A DNA stretch of 64,000 bases from Oscillospiraceae bacterium (GCA_017395935.1 JAFQNL010000004.1:48073-112072); one strand, 5' to 3'. Shown: positions 16,256-25,195, counted from the stretch's first letter. Program-made: numbers and translations. The notes: generated by a model from the sequence alone, not told the origin.

Positions 16256-17593
16256 TTATCCGTTGATACTCCGGGCCAGCTCTGCCGCCCCCTGACGGAC
16301 CCGGGCGGTGACCTCCTCCTCGTCGCAGAAGGTGAGGACCCGGTCCTTCATGAGCACCTTGCCGGCGCAGACCGTATGAATGACGCTCCGGCCCATCATG
16401 CCAAAGAGGATATGGCTGTTGGCGTTGGAGCCGTCCATGGGGGTATTGGGGATATAGTCTGTCACAATCACGTCGGCCCCGTAGCCCGGCTTCAGCGCGC
16501 CCAGAGGGGTCTTGAAATAGCGGCCGGCGATTCTGGCGTTTCCGGTAAAGAGCATCTCGGGCACCTCGCTCCAGGCGGCGTTGGGGTCCTGAAGATGGTG
16601 CTTATGGAGCAGGTTGGCCATCTTATAGCTCTCGGTCATATCGTGGGTATAGCCGTCGGTGCCAAGGCCCACCAGTACCCCCTTATGGCACAGGGCCATG
16701 GTGGGAGGACAGCCGCAGGCGTTGCCCATATTGGACTCGGGATTATGGACTACCATGGTATCGGTGGCCTTGAGCAGGTCCATCTCCTCCTCGTCAATAT
16801 AGATACAGTGGGCGGCAAGGGTCTGGGGACCCAGAATACCCAGATCGTTGAGCCGGTGGACCAGCCGCTTGCCGTAGGTCTTTTGGCAGTGTTCCAGATC
16901 GTAGGCCCCTTCGGCCACATGGATATGGTAGCCGGCCCCCTCGGGCAGGTGCTCGGCAGCCAGCGCCATGGTCTGGTCAGAGATGGTAAAGGAGGCGTGC
17001 ATACCCATCATGCCGGCGGCCATATCGCCCCCCTCCCGCTGGGCGTAGCGGATATACCGCTCGTTTTCCAGAACGGCCTGCTTTGCCTTCTCCGCCCCGT
17101 CCCGGTCGGAGATCTCATAGCAGAGGCAGCGGCGAAGGCCCACCGTCCTGCCCGCCTCCTCAATGGCAAAGAGGCTGTCGGGAACCTGGAAGAAGCTGGC
17201 ATGATGGTCAAAGATGGTAGTGACGCCAAACTTGACGCAGTCCATCATGGTGGTCAGGGCGGAGAGATGGGTCTGCTCCAGCGTCAGATGCCGGTCAATG
17301 TTCCACCACATTCCGTCCAGAATGTCCAAAAATCCCTGCGGATGATAGCCCCGGATGGAGAGGCCCCGGGCCATGGCCGAGTAGATATGCTCGTGGGCGT
17401 TGATCAGACCGGGCATAATCACGCCGCCCCGGGCATCGAGCACATCCGCCTGAGGATATTTCTTCCTCAGCTCCTCCCAGCGACCCACCTGAACGATGAG
17501 CCCTCCTTCTACAGCGACGCCGCCTCCTTCCAGAAAGGGGCAGTCCGCGTCCCGGGTCAGTACCCGTCCGCTTCCGATCAGCAGCATAGTCAT
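16256..17593 (-). CDS. ssnA: SsnA-type aminohydrolase
   Basis: A 445-aa amidohydrolase of the chlorohydrolase/guanine deaminase group, matching SsnA of the E. coli ygf/yge purine region. Metal ligands are AHEH (H67, H69), HVAE, AHCIYI and the Asp in LGTDGYTHD. It probably removes an amino group or hydrolyses a C-N bond in a purine-derived ring (inferred from family and cluster). It is the first gene of a four-gene minus-strand operon, expressed from the promoter at 17631-17659 and divergent from the PAS regulator. ATG 17593 lies behind AGGGA; the ATG two codons later is an alternative. Confidence 0.9.
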   Translation of the reverse strand: MTMLLIGSGRVLTRDADCPFLEGGGVAVEGGLIVQVGRWEELRKKYPQADVLDARGGVIMPGLINAHEHIYSAMARGLSIRGYHPQGFLDILDGMWWNIDRHLTLEQTHLSALTTMMDCVKFGVTTIFDHHASFFQVPDSLFAIEEAGRTVGLRRCLCYEISDRDGAEKAKQAVLENERYIRYAQREGGDMAAGMMGMHASFTISDQTMALAAEHLPEGAGYHIHVAEGAYDLEHCQKTYGKRLVHRLNDLGILGPQTLAAHCIYIDEEEMDLLKATDTMVVHNPESNMGNACGCPPTMALCHKGVLVGLGTDGYTHDMTESYKMANLLHKHHLQDPNAAWSEVPEMLFTGNARIAGRYFKTPLGALKPGYGADVIVTDYIPNTPMDGSNANSHILFGMMGRSVIHTVCAGKVLMKDRVLTFCDEEEVTARVRQGAAELARSING

Positions 17594-17630
17594 TCCCTCC
17601 TTATCTGAATAATGAAAACTACTTTTTTAT

Positions 17631-17659
17631 ATTATACCATCTTTAGTTGTCCCTTTCAA
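17631..17659 (-). promoter_or_regulatory. Promoter of ssnA operon
   Basis: Minus strand TTGAAA (17654-17659), 17-bp spacer, perfect TATAAT (17631-17636). Divergent from the regulator promoter at 17683. Confidence 0.85.
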
Positions 17660-17666
17660 CCTTTCC

Positions 17667-17681
17667 TGAGAACGGTTCTCA
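17667..17681. promoter_or_regulatory. 15-bp palindrome, candidate operator between divergent promoters
   Basis: TGAGAACGGTTCTCA is a perfect palindrome (7-bp arms, one central base) lying 7 bp from the ssnA -35 and 1 bp from the regulator -35. A protein bound here could affect both promoters. The PAS-HTH protein at 17764 is the obvious candidate, but this is inference. Confidence 0.6.
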
Positions 17682-17682
17682 C

Positions 17683-17711
17683 TTGTCTTACAGGGTTTTA
17701 TCTGCTATCAT
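17683..17711 (+). promoter_or_regulatory. Promoter of PAS-HTH regulator
   Basis: TTGTCT (17683-17688), 17-bp spacer, TATCAT (17706-17711), 53 bp before ATG 17764. Confidence 0.75.
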
Positions 17712-17763
17712 AGAAGCAGAACAATCGCTCCCCGCTTCACCGCTCCGGAAAGGATGTGACTCT

Positions 17764-18399
17764 ATGACAGAAGCGCTGGCCCTGCTCAAGCAGATGGCCC
17801 ACGGCATTGCCGTCCAGTACGGCTCGAATACCGAAGTGGTCATTCACGACCTGAGCGACCGGGAGGAAGACCCGGTTGTGGCCTATATTGAAAACGGCCA
17901 CGTCACCCACCGCTCTGCCGGAGACGGACCCTCCCCGGTGGTCATGGCTGCCCGGAACAAGACCCGGGACCAGCTGCCTGATCATCTGGGCTTTACCACC
18001 CGGACGGCAGACGGCAAGATACTCAAGTCCAGCACCATCTACCTCTGGGGCGAGGACGGTCAGGTGGACTATATTCTGTCCATCAACAGCGACATTACCG
18101 TCCTCATGGCGGCGGAAAACGCCATCCACACCCTGACCTCCTCCGGCCAGGCGGCAAACCCGATTCCTGACAAGGCCCCCACCAACGTCAATCAGCTTCT
18201 GGAGGATCTGATTGCCCAGTCAGTGGCTCTGGTGGGAAAGCCGGTGCCCCTGATGACCAAGGAGGACAAGGTGAAGGCCATCCGGTTCCTCAACCACTCC
18301 GGCGCGCTGCTCATTACCAAGTCGGGCGCCAAGATCAGCCAGTTCTTCGGTATCTCCAAGTACACCCTCTACAGCTATCTGGAGGAGGGCGGGGAGTAA
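17764..18399 (+). CDS. YheO-like PAS/HTH transcriptional regulator
   Basis: A 211-aa DNA-binding protein. Residues ~8-120 are a YheO-like PAS domain (SNTEVVIHDLSD, DYILSINSDITVL). Residues ~145-208 are a helix-turn-helix of the HTH_22 kind (NHSGALLITKSGAKISQFFGISKYTLYSYL). Family members often sense small metabolites and control nearby catabolic genes. The start at 17764 is preferred because AAAGGATG lies upstream and the promoter ends at 17711. It sits between the divergent ssnA operon and the convergent PLP genes, so it probably regulates the purine island and perhaps itself (inferred). Confidence 0.88.
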   Translation: MTEALALLKQMAHGIAVQYGSNTEVVIHDLSDREEDPVVAYIENGHVTHRSAGDGPSPVVMAARNKTRDQLPDHLGFTTRTADGKILKSSTIYLWGEDGQVDYILSINSDITVLMAAENAIHTLTSSGQAANPIPDKAPTNVNQLLEDLIAQSVALVGKPVPLMTKEDKVKAIRFLNHSGALLITKSGAKISQFFGISKYTLYSYLEEGGE

Positions 18400-18432
18400 G
18401 GCTCTCCGCCGGCAGTCCGGATTTATATCACA

Positions 18433-18478
18433 AAGGAGGCTTCGACCGGGCGTCGAAACCTCCTTCTTCTTTTTTCTT
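18433..18478 (+). terminator. Terminator after the PAS-HTH regulator
   Basis: Hairpin AAGGAGGCTTCGAC / GTCGAAACCTCCTT followed by a T-rich run. It separates the regulator from the convergent PLP genes and could also act on the minus strand. Confidence 0.75.
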
Positions 18479-18500
18479 CTCTTTGCCCTCGGCGGGCCCC

Positions 18501-19733
18501 TTACAGCTCATCCATGACCGCCAGCAGCTGGCCCATGTCCGGGTCTATGGCCACAGGCTCGCCGGCGGCTTTGATGGCGTTGGGGGTATCTTTCAGCCCG
18601 TTTCCGGTCACGATACTGACCACGGAGGCGTTCCGGTCGATCAGGCCCAGCTCCACCGCCTTTTTCACGCCGGCGGTACCTGCCACGCCGGCAGGCTCAC
18701 CAAAGACGCCGCAGGTCCGGCCCAGCAGCCGGGCGGCAGCCAGAATCTCCTCGTCAGACACGTCTACCACCACGCCTCCCGACTCCAGAATGGCGTTGAG
18801 GGCCTTCTCCGCGTTCCGGGGCACGCCTACGGCGATGGAGTCGGCCAGTGTATTCTCCTCCATGGGCTGCCAGTCCGTTCCCTCCCGGATGGCCCGGTTC
18901 AGGGGACAGCAGCCCTCGGCCTGTACGCTGATCAGCCGGGGGAGCCGGTCGATCATGCCGGTGGCGTAGAGGTCCTTGAAGCCCTTCCAGACACCGGCGA
19001 TGGTACAGCCGTCGCCCACCGAGAGGGCCACATAGTCGGTCATCTTCCAGCCCAGCTGCTCGGCAATCTCCAGCGCCACCGTCTTTTTTCCCTCCATGAG
19101 GTAGGGATTGATGGCAGCGTTCCGGTTGTACCAGCCGTAGGTCTCTATGGCCTGCTGGCTGAGCCGGAAGGTGTCCTCATAGCTGCTCTTGACACTGATC
19201 ACATGGGCGCCGAAGATCATCAGCTGGGAGACCTTCCCCTTGGGCGCCCGGGAGGGGACGAAGATATAGGTGGGGAAGCCGGCGGCGGCGGCATTGCCGG
19301 CCAGCGAGGAGGCGGCGTTGCCCGTAGAGGAGCAGGCGATGATTTCCGCTCCCGCCTCCTCCGCCTTGACCACGGCCATGGCCGAGGCCCGGTCCTTCAG
19401 GCTGGCGGTGGGATTCACTCCGTCGTCCTTGATATACAGCTCCCGCAGGCCCAGCGCGTTGGCCAGACCCTCCGCCCGGTAGAAGGGGGACCAGCCCACC
19501 CGAAGCCGGGGCCGGCTGCCCTTGCCCAGTACCGGCAGATACTCCATATAGCGCCACATGGACTGCTCCTGCCGGGCGGCCATGGTCTCATGGCTCACCT
19601 CTTTGGCAATGGCGGCGTAGTCGTAGCGGATATCCAGCAGACCGCCGCAGTGAGGGCAGGTCGTAATGTCGGGCAGCGCCTCCCAGAGCTTGCCGCAGCG
19701 GATACACTGGGCGCCCAATACATGCTTCATCAT
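18501..19733 (-). CDS. Threonine synthase-like PLP enzyme in the purine island
   Basis: A 410-aa fold-type II PLP enzyme. An N-terminal zinc ribbon (CIRCGKLW, CPHCGGLLD; residues ~9-33) precedes the PLP lysine motif TASLKDRASA and the phosphate/Asn loop SSTGNAASSLAGNA, as in threonine synthase. Its location, 30 bp after another PLP enzyme and away from homoserine genes, argues for a role in purine-derived diamino acid breakdown rather than threonine biosynthesis (inference). It could still be a genuine ThrC. Start 19733 (ATGATG) follows AGAAGGAGG. Confidence 0.85.
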   Translation of the reverse strand: MMKHVLGAQCIRCGKLWEALPDITTCPHCGGLLDIRYDYAAIAKEVSHETMAARQEQSMWRYMEYLPVLGKGSRPRLRVGWSPFYRAEGLANALGLRELYIKDDGVNPTASLKDRASAMAVVKAEEAGAEIIACSSTGNAASSLAGNAAAAGFPTYIFVPSRAPKGKVSQLMIFGAHVISVKSSYEDTFRLSQQAIETYGWYNRNAAINPYLMEGKKTVALEIAEQLGWKMTDYVALSVGDGCTIAGVWKGFKDLYATGMIDRLPRLISVQAEGCCPLNRAIREGTDWQPMEENTLADSIAVGVPRNAEKALNAILESGGVVVDVSDEEILAAARLLGRTCGVFGEPAGVAGTAGVKKAVELGLIDRNASVVSIVTGNGLKDTPNAIKAAGEPVAIDPDMGQLLAVMDEL

Positions 19734-19763
19734 GGCCGGTGGCCTCCTTCTTCCCGTCTTGGC

Positions 19764-21239
19764 TTACAGATTCTCCAGCAGACCGGTCCGCCGGTTGAAC
19801 TCGTTGATCAGCTCATCCAGCTCCTCGGCCTGAGCGTGGACGGCATCCCAGGTGCCTGCCTCGTCGTACCAGAGGGCGTCCAGCTCCTGGGCCGTCTTGC
19901 CCTGCTGCTCGACCCAGGTATAGTACTTCAGGTTATGGACCCGCTTCCGGTCCTGATAGGTCAGCTCGGTCATATGGTCGGTCTTGAGACCCAGCATATG
20001 GAGGTTATGGTCCAGAATGGCCTCGGTGTAGTTATAGGGGCCATGGTTCCGGTCCAGCTCCTGAATCCGGCTGGCATACATACTGGCCGAGTCGGTAAGG
20101 ACGGTGCCTACCACGTCGTGCTCGGTGAACTCGTAATACTTGGCCATCTTGATACAGCAGAGGACGTTGGCGATACCGCTGATACCCAGCCAGGTCAGCT
20201 TCTCCAGCAGCGGCTCCTCCAGACCCAGCTCCTCCCGGAGATACTTCTGGCCGTCGGGGGTGTTGAAGAGCCGGAGCAGACGCTGGGAGTCCTCGTCGTC
20301 AATGGCAATGGCCATATCCGTGTTCTTCACGTTATGGATCCACGGGATATGCTTATCTCCGATGCCCTCGATCCGGTGGCCGCCGAAGCCGTTGTTCAGG
20401 ATGGTGGGGCACTGGAGCGCTTCGCCCACGGCCAGCCGGAGCCGGGGATAGCGTTCCTTGAGCAGGTCGCCGGTGGACATGGTTCCGGCAGAGCCCGAGG
20501 TAAAGCAGGCGCCGGCAAACCGGTCGCCGGGCCGCTTGATCGCCTCAAAGAGGTCGGCCATGGCGTAGCCGGTCACGTTGTAGTGCCAGAGGGGATTGCC
20601 CATCTCCTCAAACTGGTTGAAGATCATATAGCCGGGATCGGCCTTGAGCTCGTTGGTCTTGTCGAAGATCTCCTTCACGTTGGACTCGCAGCCGGGGGTG
20701 GCGATGACCTCGGCGCCGATGGAGTGGAGCCAGTCAAACCGCTCCTGGCTCATCTCTGCCGGCAGGATGGCCACGCCCTGGGCGCCCAGCAGCTTGGAGT
20801 TGAAGGCGCCGCCCCGGCAGTAGTTGCCGGTGGAGGGCCAGACCGCCTTGTGCCGGGAGACGTCGAACTGGCCGGTGACCAGCCGAGGGGCCAGACAGCC
20901 GAAGGAGGCGCCCACCTTATGGCATCCGGTGGGGAACCACTTGCCCACCATAGCAATAATCCGGCAGGGAACGCCGGTCAGGCTGGAGGGCAGCTCCACA
21001 TAGTTGGGCACCGGCTGGAAGAGGCCGCCGGACTCCTTGGCCTCGTTCTTCCAGGTAATCCGGAAGAGGTTGAGGGGATTGACCTCCCACAGACCTATCC
21101 CCTTCAGCTTCTCCTGAATGGGTTGGGGGATGGTCTCCGGATGGCGCATCTGGGCGATGGTAGGGATAATAATACCGCTTTCCTTTGCCGTCTGGATATT
21201 GCGAAGCAGGCCTGCTTCCTTTCTGGTCAGATCGATCAT
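19764..21239 (-). CDS. Fold-type II PLP-dependent lyase of purine island, ~490 aa
   Basis: A 491-aa PLP enzyme related to the cysteine synthase/threonine deaminase superfamily. The PLP lysine is probably in PTGCHKVGASF (~115-125), the cofactor-binding Asn loop in STGNYCRGGAF, and the phosphate-binding region in FTSGSAGTMSTGD. It is longer than, and in sequence distinct from, diaminopropionate ammonia-lyase YgeX (~400 aa), which holds this place in the E. coli set. It probably acts on an amino acid intermediate, releasing ammonia. It is first in a two-gene minus-strand operon divergent from ygeY. ATG 21239 is preceded by AGAGAGG. Confidence 0.8.
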   Translation of the reverse strand: MIDLTRKEAGLLRNIQTAKESGIIIPTIAQMRHPETIPQPIQEKLKGIGLWEVNPLNLFRITWKNEAKESGGLFQPVPNYVELPSSLTGVPCRIIAMVGKWFPTGCHKVGASFGCLAPRLVTGQFDVSRHKAVWPSTGNYCRGGAFNSKLLGAQGVAILPAEMSQERFDWLHSIGAEVIATPGCESNVKEIFDKTNELKADPGYMIFNQFEEMGNPLWHYNVTGYAMADLFEAIKRPGDRFAGACFTSGSAGTMSTGDLLKERYPRLRLAVGEALQCPTILNNGFGGHRIEGIGDKHIPWIHNVKNTDMAIAIDDEDSQRLLRLFNTPDGQKYLREELGLEEPLLEKLTWLGISGIANVLCCIKMAKYYEFTEHDVVGTVLTDSASMYASRIQELDRNHGPYNYTEAILDHNLHMLGLKTDHMTELTYQDRKRVHNLKYYTWVEQQGKTAQELDALWYDEAGTWDAVHAQAEELDELINEFNRRTGLLENL

Positions 21240-21295
21240 AATGATAACCTCTCTTCTGGCATATACTGCGGCCTGAGGGCCGGTCTCTTGTGTAT

Positions 21296-21324
21296 ACTAT
21301 AGCATCGTGTCAATTAAATTGCAA
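21296..21324 (-). promoter_or_regulatory. Promoter of the PLP-enzyme operon
   Basis: Minus strand TTGCAA (21319-21324), 17-bp spacer, TATAGT (21296-21301), 57 bp before ATG 21239. Confidence 0.65.
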
Positions 21325-21626
21325 TCTGTTATATAAATCTATATTACCAAAGCTAAAAATTTGTTTGGTGCCAGTCTAATTTTTGATTTTGATGTTTTTT
21401 CTATCCATTCTTCCGTTTTTGCAACATTTCAGCCTCTTGCAGGTTTACATAATCAAATTCACGGGCCAAAAATTCTGTCAGGGAGCCGGAATCTTTTTGT
21501 AATTCGCCCTTGCTTTTTCCAATGCGTATGCTATGATATTTTTAGAAAACACACTTCCGGAAGCGTCTGTCCCCAGCTCATCCGGAGGTCTTTGTCCCAA
21601 CACTATATGCACGGGAGGAACTGATT
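21303..21626. other. AT-rich divergent intergenic region
   Basis: A 324-bp gap between the divergent PLP operon and ygeY, clearly richer in A and T than its flanks. It holds the two divergent promoters and no open frame I would accept. I did not find a copy of the 15-bp palindrome of 17667-17681 here. Confidence 0.6.
21510..21537 (+). promoter_or_regulatory. Promoter of ygeY-ygeW
   Basis: TTGCTT (21510-21515), 16-bp spacer, TATGAT (21532-21537), ~90 bp upstream of ATG 21627. Confidence 0.55.
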
Positions 21627-22934
21627 ATGGATTCTGAAAAAATCAAGGCGGCCGCTCAGGGCTATGAGCAGGCCATGACCCGCTTTCTGCGGGATCTGAT
21701 CGCCATCCCCAGCGAGAGCTGTCAGGAGGAGGGGGTCATCCGCCGCTGTGCTCAGGAGATGGAAGCGCTGGGCTTTGACAAGGTGGAGATTGATCCCATG
21801 GGCAACTGTCTGGGCTGGATGGGTACCGGCTCGAAGATCATGGCCTTTGACGGCCATATTGATACCGTAGGCATCGGCAACCGGGAAAACTGGGAACATG
21901 ACCCCTATCTGGGCTTTGAGACCGACCAGATTATTTATGGCCGGGGCGGCTCGGATCAGGAGGGCGGCGTGGTGGCTGCCGTATACGGCGCCAAAATCAT
22001 GAAGGATCTCGATCTGATCCCCGAGGACACCGCCATTCTGGTCACCGCCACCGTACAGGAGGAGGACTGCGACGGCCTGTGCTGGCAGTATATCCATGAG
22101 CAGATGGGCATTACCCCCGAGTTTGTGGTCTCCACCGAGCCCACTGACGGCGGTATCTACCGGGGCCACCGGGGCCGGATGGAGATCCGGGTGGACGTCA
22201 GAGGCGTCTCCTGCCACGGCTCTGCCCCCGAGCGGGGAGACAACGCCATCTATAAGGTGGCCGATATTCTTCAGGATGTCCGGGCGCTGAACGAGAACGG
22301 ATGCGGCGCCGAGGACGAGGTAAAGGGTCTGGTCAAGATGCTGGAGCCGGAATACAACAGCCAGTGGGAGGACGCCCGGTTCCTCGGCCGGGGCACCATT
22401 ACCGTCAGCCAGATCTTCTACACCTCCCCCTCCCGCTGCGCCGTGGCCGACAGCTGCTCGGTGTCGCTGGATCGGCGGATGACGGCCGGCGAGACGTGGC
22501 AGAGCTGTCTGCAGGAGATCCGGGATCTCCCGGCCTGCAAGAAGTATGCCGACGACGTGACTGTGTCCATGTATCTCTATGACCGGCCGGCGTGGACGGG
22601 TCTGATCTATCCCACCGACTGCTACTTCCCCACCTGGATCAACGCCGAGAGCGCGCCCCACGTTCAGGCGCTGGCCAACGCGCACAAGGCCCTTTACGGC
22701 GATGAGCGGGTAGGCGACCCCGACGCCATGGAAAAGCGCCGTCGCCCGCTTATTGACAAGTGGACCTTCTCCACCAACGGCGTCTCCATTCAGGGCCGCT
22801 ACGGTATCCCCTGCGTCGGCTTCGGACCCGGCGCCGAGAGTCAGGCCCACGCCCCCAACGAGATCATCTGGAAGTCGGATCTGGTCCGCTGCGCCGCTGT
22901 CTACGCGGCAATGCCCGGTCTGTACAAGAAATAA
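21627..22934 (+). CDS. ygeY: YgeY-family M20 metallohydrolase
   Basis: A 435-aa zinc hydrolase of the M20/ArgE/DapE superfamily, of the selenium-metabolism-linked YgeY type. Metal ligands appear in [19 protein letters not shown] and TVQEEDCDG (the catalytic Glu-Glu), followed by STEPTDG and a C-terminal histidine in ESQAHAPNE. In urate-type clusters it should remove a carbamoyl or acyl group from a linear intermediate (inferred). ATG 21627 follows GGGAGG. ygeW starts 17 bp later, so they are cotranscribed. Confidence 0.92.
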   Translation: MDSEKIKAAAQGYEQAMTRFLRDLIAIPSESCQEEGVIRRCAQEMEALGFDKVEIDPMGNCLGWMGTGSKIMAFDGHIDTVGIGNRENWEHDPYLGFETDQIIYGRGGSDQEGGVVAAVYGAKIMKDLDLIPEDTAILVTATVQEEDCDGLCWQYIHEQMGITPEFVVSTEPTDGGIYRGHRGRMEIRVDVRGVSCHGSAPERGDNAIYKVADILQDVRALNENGCGAEDEVKGLVKMLEPEYNSQWEDARFLGRGTITVSQIFYTSPSRCAVADSCSVSLDRRMTAGETWQSCLQEIRDLPACKKYADDVTVSMYLYDRPAWTGLIYPTDCYFPTWINAESAPHVQALANAHKALYGDERVGDPDAMEKRRRPLIDKWTFSTNGVSIQGRYGIPCVGFGPGAESQAHAPNEIIWKSDLVRCAAVYAAMPGLYKK

Positions 22935-22951
22935 GTGAAGGAGTTATCGCT

Positions 22952-24157
22952 ATGGATCAGAAGAAATTTAAAGCGCTGCTGTCCGAGCTGAAAGAGCTGG
23001 ATCTGTCCGGAATGTATAATGACGACTTTTTCCTCACCTGGGAAAAGACCGACGACCAGCTCAAGGCGGTCTGGACGGTAGCCGATCTGCTGCGTACCCT
23101 CCGGGAGGGCAATGTGTCCACCAAGGTGTTCGATTCCGGTCTGGGCATCTCCATCTTCCGGGACAACTCGACCCGGACCCGGTTCTCCTTCGCCTCGGCC
23201 TGCAATCTGCTGGGTCTGGAGGTACAGGATCTGGACGAGGGCAAGAGCCAGATTGCCCACGGCGAGACCGTCCGCGAGACGGCCAATATGATCTCCTTCA
23301 TGGCCGACGTAATCGGTATCCGGGATGATATGTACATTGGCAAGGGCAACGCCTATATGCACGCCGTCTCTCAGGCGGTTCAGGAGGGCAACGCCGCCGG
23401 CGTTCTGGAGCAGCGGCCCACGCTGGTCAACCTTCAGTGCGATATCGACCATCCCACCCAGTGCATGGCCGACATGGCCCATCTGATCCACTACTTCGGC
23501 GGAATTGAAAACCTGAAGGGTAAGAAGGTGGCTATGACCTGGGCCTACTCCCCCTCCTACGGCAAGCCTCTCTCCGTCCCGCAGGGCGTCATCGGCCTGT
23601 TCACCCGGCTGGGTATGGACGTGGTTCTGGCCCATCCCGAGGGATATGAGGTAATGAGCGAGGTGGAAGAGGTGGCCAAGGCCAACGCCCAGGCCTCCGG
23701 TGGCTCCTTCACCAGAACCAATTCCATGGCCGAGGCCTTTGCCGGAGCCGATATCGTCTATCCCAAGAGCTGGGCCCCCTTCGCCGCCATGGAGGAGCGG
23801 ACCGATCTCTACGGCAAGGGAGACTTTGACGGTATCAAGGCGCTGGAGCAGCGGCTGCTGGCCCAGAACGCCCAGCATAAGGACTGGACCTGCACCGAGG
23901 AACTCATGGCCACCACCAAGGATGGCAAGGCCCTCTATCTCCACTGCCTGCCCGCCGATATTACCGGCGTCTCCTGCAAGGAGGGCGAGGTGGAAGCCTC
24001 TGTCTTCGACCGGTATCGGGACGAACTGTACAAGGAGGCCAGCTACAAGCCTTATGTGATCGCCGCTATGATCCTGCTGTCCAAGTTCAAGGATCCCGCC
24101 GCCATTCTGGCCCGGCTGGAAAAGCAGGGCCGCCAGCGGATCATGGATCTGGAGTAA
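22952..24157 (+). CDS. ygeW: YgeW-type knotted carbamoyltransferase
   Basis: A 401-aa member of the aspartate/ornithine carbamoyltransferase superfamily of the YgeW type. Seen: the carbamoyl-phosphate motif FRDNSTRTRFSF, the HPTQCMADMAHL motif, and HCLPADITG. It is longer than OTCase, and the insertions fit the knotted YgeW/UTCase class. The likely direction here is catabolic, producing carbamoyl phosphate from a ureido compound for ArcC (inference). ATG 22952 follows AAGGAG; the frame open upstream of it overlaps ygeY and is not used. Followed by a terminator, then arcC. Confidence 0.93.
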   Translation: MDQKKFKALLSELKELDLSGMYNDDFFLTWEKTDDQLKAVWTVADLLRTLREGNVSTKVFDSGLGISIFRDNSTRTRFSFASACNLLGLEVQDLDEGKSQIAHGETVRETANMISFMADVIGIRDDMYIGKGNAYMHAVSQAVQEGNAAGVLEQRPTLVNLQCDIDHPTQCMADMAHLIHYFGGIENLKGKKVAMTWAYSPSYGKPLSVPQGVIGLFTRLGMDVVLAHPEGYEVMSEVEEVAKANAQASGGSFTRTNSMAEAFAGADIVYPKSWAPFAAMEERTDLYGKGDFDGIKALEQRLLAQNAQHKDWTCTEELMATTKDGKALYLHCLPADITGVSCKEGEVEASVFDRYRDELYKEASYKPYVIAAMILLSKFKDPAAILARLEKQGRQRIMDLE

Positions 24158-24177
24158 GCTTCTGAGCAAGCGAAAAA

Positions 24178-24219
24178 CAGGCAGAGTGCCCCCGCGCCTC
24201 TGCCTGTTGGCTTTTTTGT
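24178..24219 (+). terminator. Terminator between ygeW and arcC
   Basis: Hairpin ACAGGCAGAG / CTCTGCCTGT followed by six T. arcC begins 32 bp later, so part of its expression may depend on read-through or on a promoter I cannot identify. Confidence 0.8.
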
Positions 24220-24250
24220 TCATTTCATGGAAGAGAAAAGAGGAGTTTAT

Positions 24251-25195
24251 ATGGCGCGGAAGCCTCGTATCGTTATCGCTCTGGGCGGCAACGCTCTGGG
24301 CAAGACCCTGCCGGAGCAGATGATCGCCGCCAAGACCACCTCCAAAGCCATTGCCGATCTGGTGGAGGAGGGCTATCAGGTGGTTATCTCCCACGGCAAC
24401 GGACCGCAGGTGGGCATGATTAACAACGCCATGGCCGCCCTGAGCCGGGAAAATCCCAACCAGCCCAACACCCCCCTCTCCGTCTGCGTGGCTATGAGTC
24501 AGGCCTATATCGGCTACGACCTGCAAAACGCGCTCCGGGAGGAGCTGCGCAACCGGAAGATTATGGATCCCAAGGTGGTTACCATGGTCACGCAGATCGA
24601 AGTGGACGCCGACGACCCCGCCTTTGACCACCCCACCAAGCCCATTGGCCACTTTATGACCGAGGAGCAGGCCCGCCACGCCGAACAGGCCTACGGCTAT
24701 GTCATGATGGAGGACGCGGGCCGGGGCTGGCGCCGGGCGGTGGCATCCCCCATGCCCAAACGGATTGTGGAGATGAACGCCATCCGGGCGCTGGTGGAGG
24801 CCGAGCAGATTGTCATCGCCTGCGGCGGCGGCGGAATTCCGGTGACCATGAAGGGCAACCACCTGACCGGTGCCTCGGCGGTCATTGACAAGGACCACTG
24901 CTCTGCCCTGCTGGCCAAGGAGCTGGAGGCGGAATTTCTCATTATCCTCACCGCCGTGGATCAGGTGGCCATCAACTACGGCCGGCCTGACGTCCGCTGG
25001 CTCTCCCGGCTCACCTGTCAGCAGGCCCGGGAGTATATCGCTCAGGGCCACTTCGCCCCCGGCTCCATGCTGCCCAAGGTGGAGGCCGCCGTCTCCTTTG
25101 CCGAGAGCGGCAGCGGCCGCACCGCTCTGATCACCCGGCTGGAACGGGCCCGGGAGGGCATACTGGGCCTGACCGGCACCCGGATCTGCCGCTGA
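24251..25195 (+). CDS. arcC: Carbamate kinase
   Basis: Converts carbamoyl phosphate and ADP to ATP, CO2 and ammonia; this is the energy-yielding last step expected after YgeW. The 314-aa protein shows the amino acid kinase fold: ALGGNALG near the N terminus, VISHGNGPQVG, IACGGGGIPV and VIDKDHCSALLA. Length is normal. ATG 24251 is preferred over an upstream in-frame ATG at 24227 because AGAGGAG sits 7 bp before it. E. coli carries the related yqeA in the same cluster. No arcA or other arginine deiminase gene is nearby, so the substrate probably comes from YgeW. Confidence 0.95.
   Translation: MARKPRIVIALGGNALGKTLPEQMIAAKTTSKAIADLVEEGYQVVISHGNGPQVGMINNAMAALSRENPNQPNTPLSVCVAMSQAYIGYDLQNALREELRNRKIMDPKVVTMVTQIEVDADDPAFDHPTKPIGHFMTEEQARHAEQAYGYVMMEDAGRGWRRAVASPMPKRIVEMNAIRALVEAEQIVIACGGGGIPVTMKGNHLTGASAVIDKDHCSALLAKELEAEFLIILTAVDQVAINYGRPDVRWLSRLTCQQAREYIAQGHFAPGSMLPKVEAAVSFAESGSGRTALITRLERAREGILGLTGTRICR

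Noticed and set aside
14840-21302. Long plus-strand open frames opposite xdhC-hydA-ssnA (14840-17608) and opposite the PLP genes (18483-21302)
   Set aside because: Both are shadows of the recognised minus-strand enzymes, with His/Gly/Leu-rich nonsense translations.
12155-24157. Search for selenocysteine TGA codons in the purine island
   Set aside because: All frames end at stops consistent with family lengths; no in-frame TGA with a following stem was evident.
22901-25051. Minus-strand frame of ~716 codons opposite ygeW and arcC
   Set aside because: The plus-strand enzymes carry all catalytic motifs; the opposite frame shows no domain and runs across two genes and a terminator.
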